A stretch of 9,010 nucleotides of DNA from assembly GCA_002501855.1 (NCBI GenBank), contig DAOM01000056.1, positions 584-9,593 on the forward strand, in the 5' to 3' direction. Position 1 is the stretch's first letter. The number at the start of each line of letters is the position of its first letter. Below the pieces are notes generated by a model. That model searched no databases, was not told where the DNA came from, and saw only the letters and a program-made list of their open reading frames with translations. This document shows, in pieces, positions 1-6,384 of this stretch. The DNA is from Candidatus Nitrosopolaris nunavutensis. Lineage in GTDB: Archaea; Thermoproteota; Nitrososphaeria; Nitrososphaerales; Nitrososphaeraceae. A program made the translations under genes and the position numbers.

Positions 1-606
1 CCTGTCCTTGTTGCATATTAAAACCATATCGTTTAAAGAGCTTTCTTAACCATTATCATTAGTGTCACTTTGTTAATCATAATCTTATTTCTGAACATGG
101 TGTTTCGTTTCGAGAGCTCAACTTTCATGCTAAACATCTCATGTCCCGATCTCATCTTTATCTTAGACTTCAACAAAAATATCTTCACTCTATATACTAC
201 TAAAACAAGTAGCCAATCCGGATATTCCTTTTGGATAGTTTCTTTGATTATTGGTACTGACTACAATCGCTTGTTTCAATAGATATCGAGCCTTATTCAG
301 CCCGTGTTCATTTGATGCCAACTTTTTTCAAACCTGTTAATGCCTTGAATTTAATAATTGGTGGATACTTGGAAGGAGTCCTCATATATACTAGTTTGAA
401 GTTGAAGTTGATAATCAGTATTAGATTAAAATCGTTAACGAAATCTAAACGTATAATCTAGATCCATCACAATCGAATACCGGCTACAAAGTCGTGGCAA
501 CGATACACATCTGACACAATGTTGAATCATGAACTCTTGATGCAAGTTATGAGAGCTATTGAATTAGCCCTCATATGGACTCGCTCCAGGTCTCGGATCA
601 AACAAT
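1..606. other. Left-edge stretch with no supportable gene
   Basis: About 600 bases before the stop codon of the PHP gene. The longest open frame here (70-282, +) gives a Phe/Ile/Ser-rich peptide with no recognisable motif and no good ribosome-binding site or promoter, so I do not call it. A 25-codon frame on the minus strand (ATG at 383-385) follows a TATA-like stretch (AGTATATATG) but is too short to support. I see no tRNA-like fold, no repeat array and no clear terminator. Confidence 0.5.
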
Positions 607-1554
607 TCAAGGTACGAGTGCTAAAGAAATTAGTCTTTTCCACGATCTCTCTTGGAAGATCTCAGGAGTATATCCACCCATGTTTACCTTCTTTGAAACT
701 CTCTTTGTCAGATAAAGAGCGAACGATCCTAATGTGTACCAAAATCTGCTGTTAGGATTGGAAGTAAAAGAAGTCAAGGCCCATTTAAATAGATGATAAG
801 TCTTAGGGTGGTATTCCAACACATAATTCATTAAGGCTTCACTAGAGCTGGAGAGAACATAGTAAGCATGTTCATAAAGCTCCTTTTTAGTTGCATAATT
901 TGCGCTATGGATCTTGGATCTTCCCTTAAGCAGATTGTCAACAACAGAATCGATGTTGTTCTCGGATTCAATTGCGTTTCGACATCTACCCACGGTAGAA
1001 CAGACATGAGAATCGCTTCCTGCAATTGTGAACATTTTGTGATATTCTGCGAATTTGCTTGCAAGGATATTGGAAAAGATGTCCACGTTGTTGCTATTAA
1101 AGGACTCCATTAGATCGCATAGGCTCGCTTTTCCCCGGATACCATTTGAAACTGCAAAAGGATGAGCTGCGCATGATACTGCGTTTTGTCGTTTTATTTC
1201 GTCTAGCGTTTCCTCTAGAGTCATTCCCGGCGTAACAGTTTTGTTTATGCCGTATGCAAGTACATGCCCTCCATTATCTACTGTAATTTCTTCCGCAGGA
1301 TAAATCCTAATATCATAATATTTTCTATGATTTTGTTGGTACTCAAGTATCTCATGATAGCCCTTAAGCGTATTATGGTTAGTTACAAAAAGCACGTCAA
1401 TATTTTGTTTTAGTGCGCTCTCTAACAATTGTTCCATACTTATACCGCAATCAAATGGAATACGATCTGACTGGTTCCTAGAATTTGAATATATATTATG
1501 ACAATGAAGCTCTACATTGAGTAAATCTGTCGTGGCGCTTATACCTACTACAAT
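607..1554 (-). CDS. PHP-domain metal-dependent phosphoesterase, unusual start codon
   Basis: The PHP (polymerase and histidinol phosphatase) fold is a metal-dependent phosphoesterase barrel. Counting from the first ordinary ATG (1437), the visible motifs are TNHNT (H21), AEE followed by GGH (E49/E50, H58), AAHPF (H92), MESFN (E111) and GSDSH (D142, H144). The essential first motif HxH is missing from that 276-residue product. It is present upstream in the same open frame as ELHCHNIYSNS (His codons at 1504-1506 and 1498-1500). That frame stays open back to a TGA at 1564-1566 but has no ATG, GTG or TTG before 1437. I therefore place the start at an ATT (1552-1554), about 21-25 bases after a TATA-like TAATTAAAC; this start is an inference. 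A C-terminal region of about 120 residues beyond the barrel is of unknown role. The substrate is unknown. Alternatives are a frameshift, a sequencing error, or a truncated, inactive gene. Confidence 0.85.
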   Translation of the reverse strand: MVVGISATTDLLNVELHCHNIYSNSRNQSDRIPFDCGISMEQLLESALKQNIDVLFVTNHNTLKGYHEILEYQQNHRKYYDIRIYPAEEITVDNGGHVLAYGINKTVTPGMTLEETLDEIKRQNAVSCAAHPFAVSNGIRGKASLCDLMESFNSNNVDIFSNILASKFAEYHKMFTIAGSDSHVCSTVGRCRNAIESENNIDSVVDNLLKGRSKIHSANYATKKELYEHAYYVLSSSSEALMNYVLEYHPKTYHLFKWALTSFTSNPNSRFWYTLGSFALYLTKRVSKKVNMGGYTPEIFQERSWKRLISLALVP

Positions 1555-1568
1555 AGGATATAGTCAAC

Positions 1569-1580
1569 AGTGTTTAATTA
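1569..1580. promoter_or_regulatory. Possible divergent promoter between the PHP gene and the small + gene
   Basis: The near-symmetrical AT-rich segment GTGTTTAATTAG can be read as a TATA-like element on either strand. On the minus strand it lies about 21-25 bases upstream of the ATT proposed as the PHP start. On the plus strand it would place transcription near 1600, giving a short leader before the ATG at 1635. This rests on spacing and base content only. Confidence 0.3.
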
Positions 1581-1634
1581 GGTTATCGCAACATCGAATC
1601 GAGAAGCAATTATTTGAAAGGTAATCAGCAGAAG

Positions 1635-1829
1635 ATGGCTAAAATCAATATAGTAATAGACGATGAGAGTGTAGCAAGATTTGGAGGGTTGCATGTAAAG
1701 AGATACTATGCAGATCTAATAGTAATGACCGATACAGATATCATAAAGAATGATCTTGATGCGGGAGATAATCAGAGTGGGATCACTTCAATATTCAATG
1801 GCCGCAGAAGGAAGGTTTATCTAAATTAA
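1635..1829 (+). CDS. Small hypothetical protein (64 residues)
   Basis: The frame begins MAKINIVIDDESVARF and ends GRRRKVYLN. It could be extended seven codons to a TTG at 1614, but I prefer the ATG at 1635: a GGTAAT element (1620-1625) sits roughly ten bases upstream as a possible ribosome-binding site, and MAKINIVIDD is a typical protein beginning. The codons look coding (many GAT, ATA, AGA and GTA, purine-rich first positions). The product is acidic in the middle with a basic Arg-Arg-Arg-Lys near the end. I recognise no family. The opening beta-strand-like stretch followed by acidic residues is vaguely reminiscent of ribbon-helix-helix or antitoxin-sized proteins, but no partner gene is present and I assign no function. 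It stands alone, divergent from the PHP gene. Confidence 0.45.
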   Translation: MAKINIVIDDESVARFGGLHVKRYYADLIVMTDTDIIKNDLDAGDNQSGITSIFNGRRRKVYLN

Positions 1830-2142
1830 AGAACATGCAATTCTCTCAGAAAGAGGCTTTATCGCTGCCACCTAAATTTTAGAAGCTTCGGTAGTCATCG
1901 TCCGTTCGGAGAGATCAAGTAATCAAGTACATATGGAATGCTGTTCAGCTGATGACATAAAAAGATGCTTCTATTATATGCACAAAGTCAGATATCATAG
2001 ATCTAGTAAATGATACGAATATGAAGAAGATTAAATTTTAATATGAAATATGGCAAATATTCGCATAAACTGGGTACCTACTAAAACAACACGATAGATA
2101 CTCGCTAGGGACTGCGATATCCAAAGCGTCATAAAGTTAATA
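1830..2142. other. Intergenic stretch before the DtxR gene, no gene seen
   Basis: About 310 bases with only short frames on either strand; the longest noticed is a 26-codon ATG frame at 1933, Cys/Lys-rich and without homology I can recognise. An AT-rich segment around 2034-2046 (AAATTTTAATATG) could be a TATA element for the regulator gene, which would give a leader of roughly 70-80 bases. No DtxR-like operator box was seen here, so autoregulation of the regulator is not supported by sequence. Confidence 0.5.
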
Positions 2143-2694
2143 ATGAATCCTTGGCATATACCTAGAAGCGTATCTTTGAAGGCCATATATACTAAGAAAG
2201 TCGCATCCACAAGGAGAACATCTAGTGTAAAAAACGAAAGGAGAAAGCAAGATGAAGAGGAGCTTTACATAGGAACCGCTGAATCTGAGCATATAGAAAT
2301 GTATCTGAAAGCCTTATGGTATATTGTTGAAAAAGGCGAAGAACCCAAAATAAGCTCGATTGCCAAATTACTCAACATTAGACAACCATCTGTCGTCGAA
2401 ATGCTCCGCAAGCTAAACGAAGCCAACTTGGTAGAATATGAGAGAGGCAGTATAGTAAGGATTACTTCTCAAGGCAACAACATCGGAAGACAAATGATTC
2501 GTAATACAAGGTTGCTCGAAGTAATGATGAAATATGCGCTAAAGATCGATATAGATGAGGAAATGGCTTGTGGCATAGAGCATCACATGAATAACGAATT
2601 TACCGACGCTTTATGCACATTATTGAAACACCCAAGGAAATGTCCCCACGGTCATAATATTCCTGCGGGAAAATGTTGTAATAGGAGTAGTTAG
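2143..2694 (+). CDS. DtxR/IdeR-type metal-dependent transcriptional repressor with Cys/His tail
   Basis: DtxR-family repressor that binds divalent metal (Fe or Mn) and then DNA, expected to control metal uptake. Residues 49-105 form the winged helix-turn-helix (KISSIAKLLNIRQPSVVEML is the HTH core); residues 106-165 form the dimerisation and metal domain. The primary-site ligands of DtxR are matched: M53 (EMYLKA), then C143, E146 and H147 in CGIEHH. The ancillary site is only partly kept: E126 is present, but the His positions appear replaced (T122, E139). The SH3-like third domain of bacterial DtxR is absent. The protein ends instead in CPHGHNIPAGKCC (C167, H169, H171, C178, C179), a possible extra metal site. 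Residues 1-45 are an unusual basic extension, so the start could be later. Two DtxR-like operators and a ZIP transporter follow, pointing to metal-dependent control of uptake. The family call is strong; iron rather than manganese is inferred from the Cys ligand. Confidence 0.92.
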   Translation: MNPWHIPRSVSLKAIYTKKVASTRRTSSVKNERRKQDEEELYIGTAESEHIEMYLKALWYIVEKGEEPKISSIAKLLNIRQPSVVEMLRKLNEANLVEYERGSIVRITSQGNNIGRQMIRNTRLLEVMMKYALKIDIDEEMACGIEHHMNNEFTDALCTLLKHPRKCPHGHNIPAGKCCNRSS

Positions 2695-2759
2695 ATAAAT
2701 ATAAGCTTCAATATCATAATTTAGATTTTTCGAAGTGAGATCATGATCCAGTAAAAATG

Positions 2760-2767
2760 TTTAAATA
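2760..2767 (+). promoter_or_regulatory. TATA box of the small-ORF/ZIP operon
   Basis: TTTAAATA is a good archaeal TATA element. Initiation about 26 bases after its centre would fall near 2790, inside the operator boxes and about 12 bases before the ATG at 2802. A repressor bound at 2773-2800 would therefore cover the start of transcription. Confidence 0.65.
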
Positions 2768-2772
2768 GCGTG

Positions 2773-2800
2773 TTAGGAAGACCTAACTAGGTTAGCCTAA
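2773..2800 (+). promoter_or_regulatory. Two abutting DtxR-like operator boxes
   Basis: Two 14-base inverted repeats stand head to tail with no gap: TTAGGAAGACCTAA (2773-2786) and CTAGGTTAGCCTAA (2787-2800). Each has TAGG and CCTA arms around a four-base centre. The second box with its flanks (2787-2805) matches the 19-base Corynebacterium DtxR consensus TTAGGTTAGCCTAACCTAA at 15 of 19 positions by my count, including the whole central TAGGTTAGCCTAA. The boxes lie between the TATA box and the first ATG of the operon, the right place for repression. The repressor is presumably the DtxR-type protein encoded just upstream. Binding has not been shown. Confidence 0.75.
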
Positions 2801-2801
2801 T

Positions 2802-2936
2802 ATGAATAGACTCGGCGACATTCCTGTATTTCGCTCCCCTATTGGTCTTCGAGGCTACCGCGATCTCACGAATATTGTACCTTACTTTAATGGCATAAAA
2901 AAAGGAATGGTACGACAAGAGACGCGTTATACGTGA
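2802..2936 (+). CDS. Small ORF leading the ZIP operon (44 residues, possibly frameshifted)
   Basis: An ATG two bases after the second operator box opens a 44-codon frame (MNRLGDIPVFRSPIGLRGYR at the start). It would be translated from a very short leader. It contains an A7 run at 2897-2903. Skipping one A moves reading into a frame giving KKEWYDKRRVIREYGEVIV and ending at TGA 2956-2958, which overlaps the ZIP start codon as ATGA, the classical arrangement of coupled genes. The shifted tail looks more protein-like than the unshifted KKGMVRQETRYT. So this may be a gene of about 51 codons carrying an indel, a programmed slippage, or a regulatory leader ORF. I recognise no family. If not coding, the stretch is a leader of about 150 bases for the transporter. 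Confidence 0.4.
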   Translation: MNRLGDIPVFRSPIGLRGYRDLTNIVPYFNGIKKGMVRQETRYT

Positions 2937-2954
2937 GTATGGTGAAGTGATAGT

Positions 2955-3875
2955 ATGATGGAGTATTGGCAACTTTTGCTTCTAGGATCCATAGCTGGTT
3001 TTACAATATTCCTTGGATTACCTTTGGCTGTACTGCAGAATGTAAACCCAAAAAAGAAAGGATTTCTCAATGCGTTTGCAATAGGAATTTTGGTATTTCT
3101 TATAATAGATGTATTTGGTCATGCTTGGCAATCAGTTGGAATCGCTGCACAAGGCGCTTTTGCAGGTAAATCTCCTTTGGGAAATGCAGTATTTGATCTT
3201 CTTGCAATGTTTGGAGGGCTTGCAATAGGACTTCTGGGTCTCGTCTTTTATGAGAGTAGATACATGATGTCTAAGAGTGGTCATAATTCAACAGCAACGA
3301 TGAAATCATTCCTGCGAAACCGACAAGAAGCATCAGCAAAGGATGTGGTCAAAGATGGTAGTGGCAATAAAGCTAGTGACGGTAGTCAACAAGAACAACA
3401 CTTACTGTTGCAAGAGATAAATGCATACAAATTATCCACAATGATCGCAATAGGCATAGGCGCACATAACTTTAGTGAAGGGCTTGCAATAGGCCAATCC
3501 TACATATCGGGTGCAATAGGATTAGCAATACTCTTGATAATTGGATTTGGATCTCATAACGCAACAGAGGGTTTTGGAATTGCCGGCCCATTGACAGGTC
3601 TCGTGAGAAAACCAAGAATTCGCTTCTTAATTATGGCCGGCTTAATTGGTGGTGGCCCTACATTTGTTGGGACCATTGTCGGTAGCTTCTGGAATTCTAC
3701 GATAGCTTATGTGTTATTCTTGTCTATGGCAGGCGGAGCATTAGTCTATGTTTCAATGTTGATGTACAATTCTGGTAGACGACAGACTACAAACAATATC
3801 ATGATGATGGGTATATTTGTCGGATTGTGTGCTGGTTTTGTGACTGATTTATTAGTTACACTTGCGGGAGCATGA
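2955..3875 (+). CDS. ZIP-family divalent metal transporter
   Basis: ZIP transporters move Zn, Fe, Mn or other divalent cations into the cytoplasm. The 306-residue protein shows eight hydrophobic helices, approximately at 6-29, 37-56, 76-98, 159-181, 186-210, 224-246, 250-270 and 283-303. The paired metal-site motifs are visible: HNFSEG in helix 4 (H171, E175) and HNATEG in helix 5 (H201, E205). Between helices 3 and 4 lies a polar Ser/Gln/Lys-rich loop (about 105-155), the usual place of the variable cytoplasmic loop. The start at 2955 has a GGTGA ribosome-binding element at 2941-2945; ATG at 2958 is an alternative. An internal ribosome site fits its being the second gene of a transcript starting near 2790. 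With the DtxR-type regulator and operators upstream, the likely cargo is Fe(II) or Mn(II), but the sequence alone does not fix the metal. Confidence 0.93.
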   Translation: MMEYWQLLLLGSIAGFTIFLGLPLAVLQNVNPKKKGFLNAFAIGILVFLIIDVFGHAWQSVGIAAQGAFAGKSPLGNAVFDLLAMFGGLAIGLLGLVFYESRYMMSKSGHNSTATMKSFLRNRQEASAKDVVKDGSGNKASDGSQQEQHLLLQEINAYKLSTMIAIGIGAHNFSEGLAIGQSYISGAIGLAILLIIGFGSHNATEGFGIAGPLTGLVRKPRIRFLIMAGLIGGGPTFVGTIVGSFWNSTIAYVLFLSMAGGALVYVSMLMYNSGRRQTTNNIMMMGIFVGLCAGFVTDLLVTLAGA

Positions 3876-4104
3876 GAATAGGTAATTCGCAAAGATTTAG
3901 AGTAGAAAGGTGCTCTATGCGGGCTACGTACGATATTCAAGCGCATTAGGGTCATTTATGGCAAGGTGGCTAGCAGTATTTACCATTGCAGGAATTCGAT
4001 CAACAACAGCTAAATTATATGCACAACAAACTACGATAACGTGAGCTAGTCTTGGCACAGTCTTCATGCATTGCTTTATTAATATTGTCGTGGGAGAGAA
4101 GTAG
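3876..4104. other. Spacer between the ZIP gene and the MEDS-receiver gene, with promoter
   Basis: No gene-sized frame is supportable here. The AT-rich TTTATTAATAT at 4075-4085 lies about 25 bases upstream of the next ATG (4105), as expected for a leaderless archaeal transcript. A GGGAG at 4092-4096 could also act as a ribosome-binding site if transcription starts earlier. No clear hairpin terminator was seen after the ZIP stop codon. Confidence 0.4.
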
Positions 4105-5148
4105 ATGTACGTCGTACCTAACCCATCTTCTCGCGGTCAACATGTTATGCTTTTGTATGATATCAATTCTAACCGCGACCTTGCCGCAATAAACTACATC
4201 AATCAAGGACTAGCAGAAAAGCAGCTTTGTATCTATGCTACTGTTAATGCCTATGACACATCACACTTATCGAAGATTTCTTCTCGGATTAAAAATTACG
4301 AAGAAAACATCGATAAAAGAAACTTGTTCATCGTAAATCTGAAACCATTTTATGATTCTGTTTTAGCAGGCGATCTAACACCATTCGAGGAGTTCAAAGT
4401 ACAATTACAACAAGAGCTAAAAGACAGAGACGTACTTATTGTTGCTGATTGTGCTGATAACCTTTTTAGGAATAAACACTTTGACCAGTGCGAGCTGGTT
4501 GAGAAGTGGTGGCAAGAGAATTATATAGAATGGCGAAGACTACGACAAAATCATATTACTATCATATGTCCTCATTCAGGCTCATTACTAAGCAAGCATC
4601 CATTTGACCACCACAAGCATCAGATTTCTCATAACCATACCGTGACTATAGATACAACCAATCGTAGAATGACAGGATACAAAACGGCCAAGGAAGTTGC
4701 AGAGTCAGCCATTTATCCACTAGAAATCCCAATCCAGATTCTCGTCGCAGAACCAGAACGAGATCTTCAACAGATATACAGTATTTGGCTACGTTCAATG
4801 GGCTTCAAAAACATGGCAATTACAGATAGTGGCAAGAAATGTATAGATGAGCTTCTCAATATCACAGACACAAGCAAAAACAAAACCCACGGATTTGACA
4901 TGATTATTATTTTAGATACACACCTTAAGGACATTCCCTGCATTCAGGTTGCTAGAGAGATTGTTAATAAAAGACCAGACCAGCGAATTATCTTTACAAC
5001 TACTTTGCCTCCGGATAGTGTTAGACAAGACCTTTACTCAATCGGGATCAAGAATAATAATGAGATACTGTTGAAGCCCTTTAGATTTTCTAAGCTATTA
5101 TCGTTGATACGTATGAGTATTAATAATCAACAAGATCGAGGGTGTTAG
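4105..5148 (+). CDS. MEDS sensory domain fused to a CheY-like receiver domain
   Basis: Residues 1-205 resemble the MEDS domain (methanogen/methylotroph DcmR sensory domain), a RecA-like fold proposed to sense small molecules: GQHVMLLYD, then INQGLAEKQLCIYAT, a basic loop, a hydrophobic strand VLIVADCAD (110-118), and ITIICPHSG (151-159). Residues 209-340 form a receiver domain: the strand IQILVAEPERD with acidic-pocket residues E216/E218, probable phospho-acceptor D271 in IIILDTHLKD, the Thr run at 298-300, and switch lysine K324 in LLKPF. The acidic-pocket, Asp, Thr and Lys positions are all kept, so phosphorylation looks possible. There is no DNA-binding or enzymatic output domain, so it probably works through protein contacts. 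No histidine kinase is next to it. His/Asp-rich HPFDHHKHQISHNH (165-178) is a notable cluster. It is most likely transcribed alone from a TATA-like element at 4075-4085. Confidence 0.85.
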   Translation: MYVVPNPSSRGQHVMLLYDINSNRDLAAINYINQGLAEKQLCIYATVNAYDTSHLSKISSRIKNYEENIDKRNLFIVNLKPFYDSVLAGDLTPFEEFKVQLQQELKDRDVLIVADCADNLFRNKHFDQCELVEKWWQENYIEWRRLRQNHITIICPHSGSLLSKHPFDHHKHQISHNHTVTIDTTNRRMTGYKTAKEVAESAIYPLEIPIQILVAEPERDLQQIYSIWLRSMGFKNMAITDSGKKCIDELLNITDTSKNKTHGFDMIIILDTHLKDIPCIQVAREIVNKRPDQRIIFTTTLPPDSVRQDLYSIGIKNNNEILLKPFRFSKLLSLIRMSINNQQDRGC

Positions 5149-5700
5149 GTTGTCTGATCATAAAAAAAATGTTCAAAACGTTGCATTGTGTGCTGACTAA
5201 CAAATTGGCTAATCCTGATTCCTTAAAAGAGTGACTGCAATGCACACCTATTGGAATAGATCTACCCAACCCCACATAATAGAGGTATATCTAAGCCGCC
5301 CTTAAGACTAATTGGAATTTAATACTTTTTAAAAATATGTCATTTATGGAATTTTAGAGTCTTGGAAAAAGATAAATCTGTTCCGGTTTACGCCAAAGGC
5401 AGTTCGAAGACTTTGAAATACTTCGAGTAGACAGAAAAGGACAGGTATGACATGGTCTTCAACTGATATCGCAATTGTTACCGGATACACCGGTGAGGTA
5501 GGATTGCTTGATGATTTGTGAGTGGTAGTATGATTGGCAATAACACGATTCCCGGGGTAAAGAAAACTTGAATATAATACGTCTAGCATTAGAAAGCGAT
5601 GGAAATTGATGGTGTGTTTTGATTTATTTTTTTCGTTAGATTGCTCAATCGGAGTTGATAGCTTAATGTTAAAATAGCTGATTCTTGTGATAGCAAAACT
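5149..5700. other. Unexplained 550-base stretch, possibly a decayed gene
   Basis: All three plus-strand frames are broken by stops. Short protein-like pieces occur in different frames: VLEKDKSVPVYAKGSSKTLK from about 5359, FEILRVDRKGQV around 5411, and MTWSSTDIAIVTGYTGEVGL from 5447 (after an AAAGGACAGG stretch). This pattern could reflect a decayed gene. A strong TATA-like run (TTTTTAAAAATA, around 5328-5339) precedes them. On the minus strand a frame from 5344 stays open for over 100 codons to 5700 and continues antisense through the zinc-ribbon gene. Its product is rich in Ser, Phe, His and Arg and matches nothing I know. I assign no gene. Confidence 0.35.
5669..5676 (+). promoter_or_regulatory. 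TATA-like box of the zinc-ribbon gene
   Basis: TTAAAATA lies about 28 bases before the ATG at 5701, the distance at which archaeal transcription usually starts. The transcript would then be leaderless and begin at or next to the start codon. No ribosome-binding site is seen before 5701, which agrees with that reading. Confidence 0.45.
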
Positions 5701-5868
5701 ATGACGCAGTTGATGCTTAGATGTAGGAATTGTGGCTCCGAATTTCTCTCGCTGATACAGATGGACGAAGAATCCTTTCATTCGGCCATCCTCAGCAATG
5801 AGTCTGAACCGTGTCCTAACTGTACACAAACATTTGCCCACAATAAGCTTGATTATTTCTTCAAATAA
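5701..5868 (+). CDS. Small zinc-ribbon protein (55 residues)
   Basis: The product reads MTQLMLRCRNCGSEFLSLIQ at the start, CPNC in the second half and ends LDYFFK. C8/C11 and C38/C41 make two CxxC knuckles separated by 26 residues, the layout of a zinc ribbon that binds one structural Zn. Such small ribbons typically bind nucleic acid or protein; the target here is unknown. The start is set by a TATA-like element 28 bases upstream and by stops (5656-5661) upstream in frame; an alternative start is the ATG at 5713, which would still keep all four cysteines. It stands alone. A longer open frame runs antisense across it, but the regular Cys spacing and natural ending make this strand the convincing one. 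Confidence 0.75.
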   Translation: MTQLMLRCRNCGSEFLSLIQMDEESFHSAILSNESEPCPNCTQTFAHNKLDYFFK

Positions 5869-6127
5869 CCACATTTGTCCAGCAACTCTCCTTCCAGTTT
5901 GCCAGCCAATTGTCCTCCTTCCTTGGCCTTTTTTGTTTACTTAAGCAACTAATCAGTCTAATCCATCTGAATGTAGAAATCCAAGATCTTTTTTGCGGAG
6001 TCTCATGGAGCGCCGGTGCATGAAAACCCTGTATACAACGACTCATCTTTTGTGGATGGCTAATATCCATTGCTATCAGATTGTCAAACGGGACGTTTCG
6101 TTTTAAAGGAACTGTAAAGTGAATATG
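5869..6127. other. Intergenic stretch before the AlaX-like gene
   Basis: No plus-strand gene was found. A minus-strand frame (5861-6070) would give a 69-residue Trp/Lys/Arg-rich peptide that overlaps the end of the zinc-ribbon gene and shows no motif; I do not call it. A T-rich run at 5931-5938 (CTTTTTTG), some 65 bases after the zinc-ribbon stop, could serve as an archaeal oligo-T terminator. Confidence 0.35.
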
Positions 6128-6137
6128 TATAATATAT
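6128..6137 (+). promoter_or_regulatory. TATA box of the AlaX-like gene
   Basis: TATAATATAT is centred about 27 bases before the ATG at 6160. Transcription would start at or next to the A of the start codon, giving a leaderless mRNA. No ribosome-binding site is visible in front of the ATG, which supports this. Confidence 0.6.
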
Positions 6138-6159
6138 CGCGTGACTAGTTATAACTCAG

Positions 6160-6384
6160 ATGCAGAACAAACTAGCACACACAAGTGAGCACGCATTTAT
6201 AGGCTCACTTCAGAAGCTAATGGGTAAAACACTTAATGTCCGGAAAGTGGAACATAGGGATTACGATAATCTAGTGCTTATTACTGCTAAAGACATTGAA
6301 GTGGATAGTGTTATAGAGGCAGAAAGGGAAGTTAATTCGTCAAGGGAGAAGAGTTATTATCCACTCTTTCGGATCACTGGCTGA
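6160..6384 (+). CDS. AlaX-like tRNA-editing protein, N-terminal fragment (frameshifted)
   Basis: AlaX proteins are free-standing relatives of the alanyl-tRNA synthetase editing domain and hydrolyse wrongly charged tRNA(Ala). This fragment carries the first zinc motif HxxxH: H7 and H11 in HTSEHAFIGSL. It then runs through DIEVDSVIEAEREVNS, the helix typical of the family before its central strand. From about residue 63 the reading (SYYPLFRITG, stop at 6382-6384) no longer looks like the family. The expected continuation RRVIIHSFGSLAEAKSHL is found in the +1 frame from about 6347. One extra base in the GAGAAGAG tract (6346-6353) would explain the break. The start at 6160 is supported by a TATA box giving a leaderless transcript. 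Together with the downstream fragment it forms one gene, 6160-7096, of roughly 311 codons. It may be a pseudogene, a sequencing error or programmed shifting. Confidence 0.75.
   Translation: MQNKLAHTSEHAFIGSLQKLMGKTLNVRKVEHRDYDNLVLITAKDIEVDSVIEAEREVNSSREKSYYPLFRITG

Noticed and set aside
70..282. 70-residue plus-strand frame
   Set aside because: Phe/Ile/Ser-rich with no motif, no promoter or ribosome-binding site, and nothing to support coding.
519..1113. Plus- and minus-strand frames overlapping the PHP gene (519-755, 831-1064, 868-1113)
   Set aside because: Shadows of the PHP gene, whose catalytic motifs fix the correct frame.
2787..2972. 61-residue minus-strand frame across the operator and leader region
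   Set aside because: Runs antisense over the DtxR boxes, small ORF and ZIP start; Arg/Ser/Tyr-rich product without motif.
5344..5874. 176-residue minus-strand frame
   Set aside because: Antisense to the convincing zinc-ribbon gene over its first third and no recognisable motif. Its remaining length is longer than expected by chance, so it is kept as a question in the 5149-5700 finding, not as a gene.
5861..6070. 69-residue minus-strand frame
   Set aside because: Odd Trp/Lys/Arg-rich composition, overlaps the end of the zinc-ribbon gene and shows no motif.
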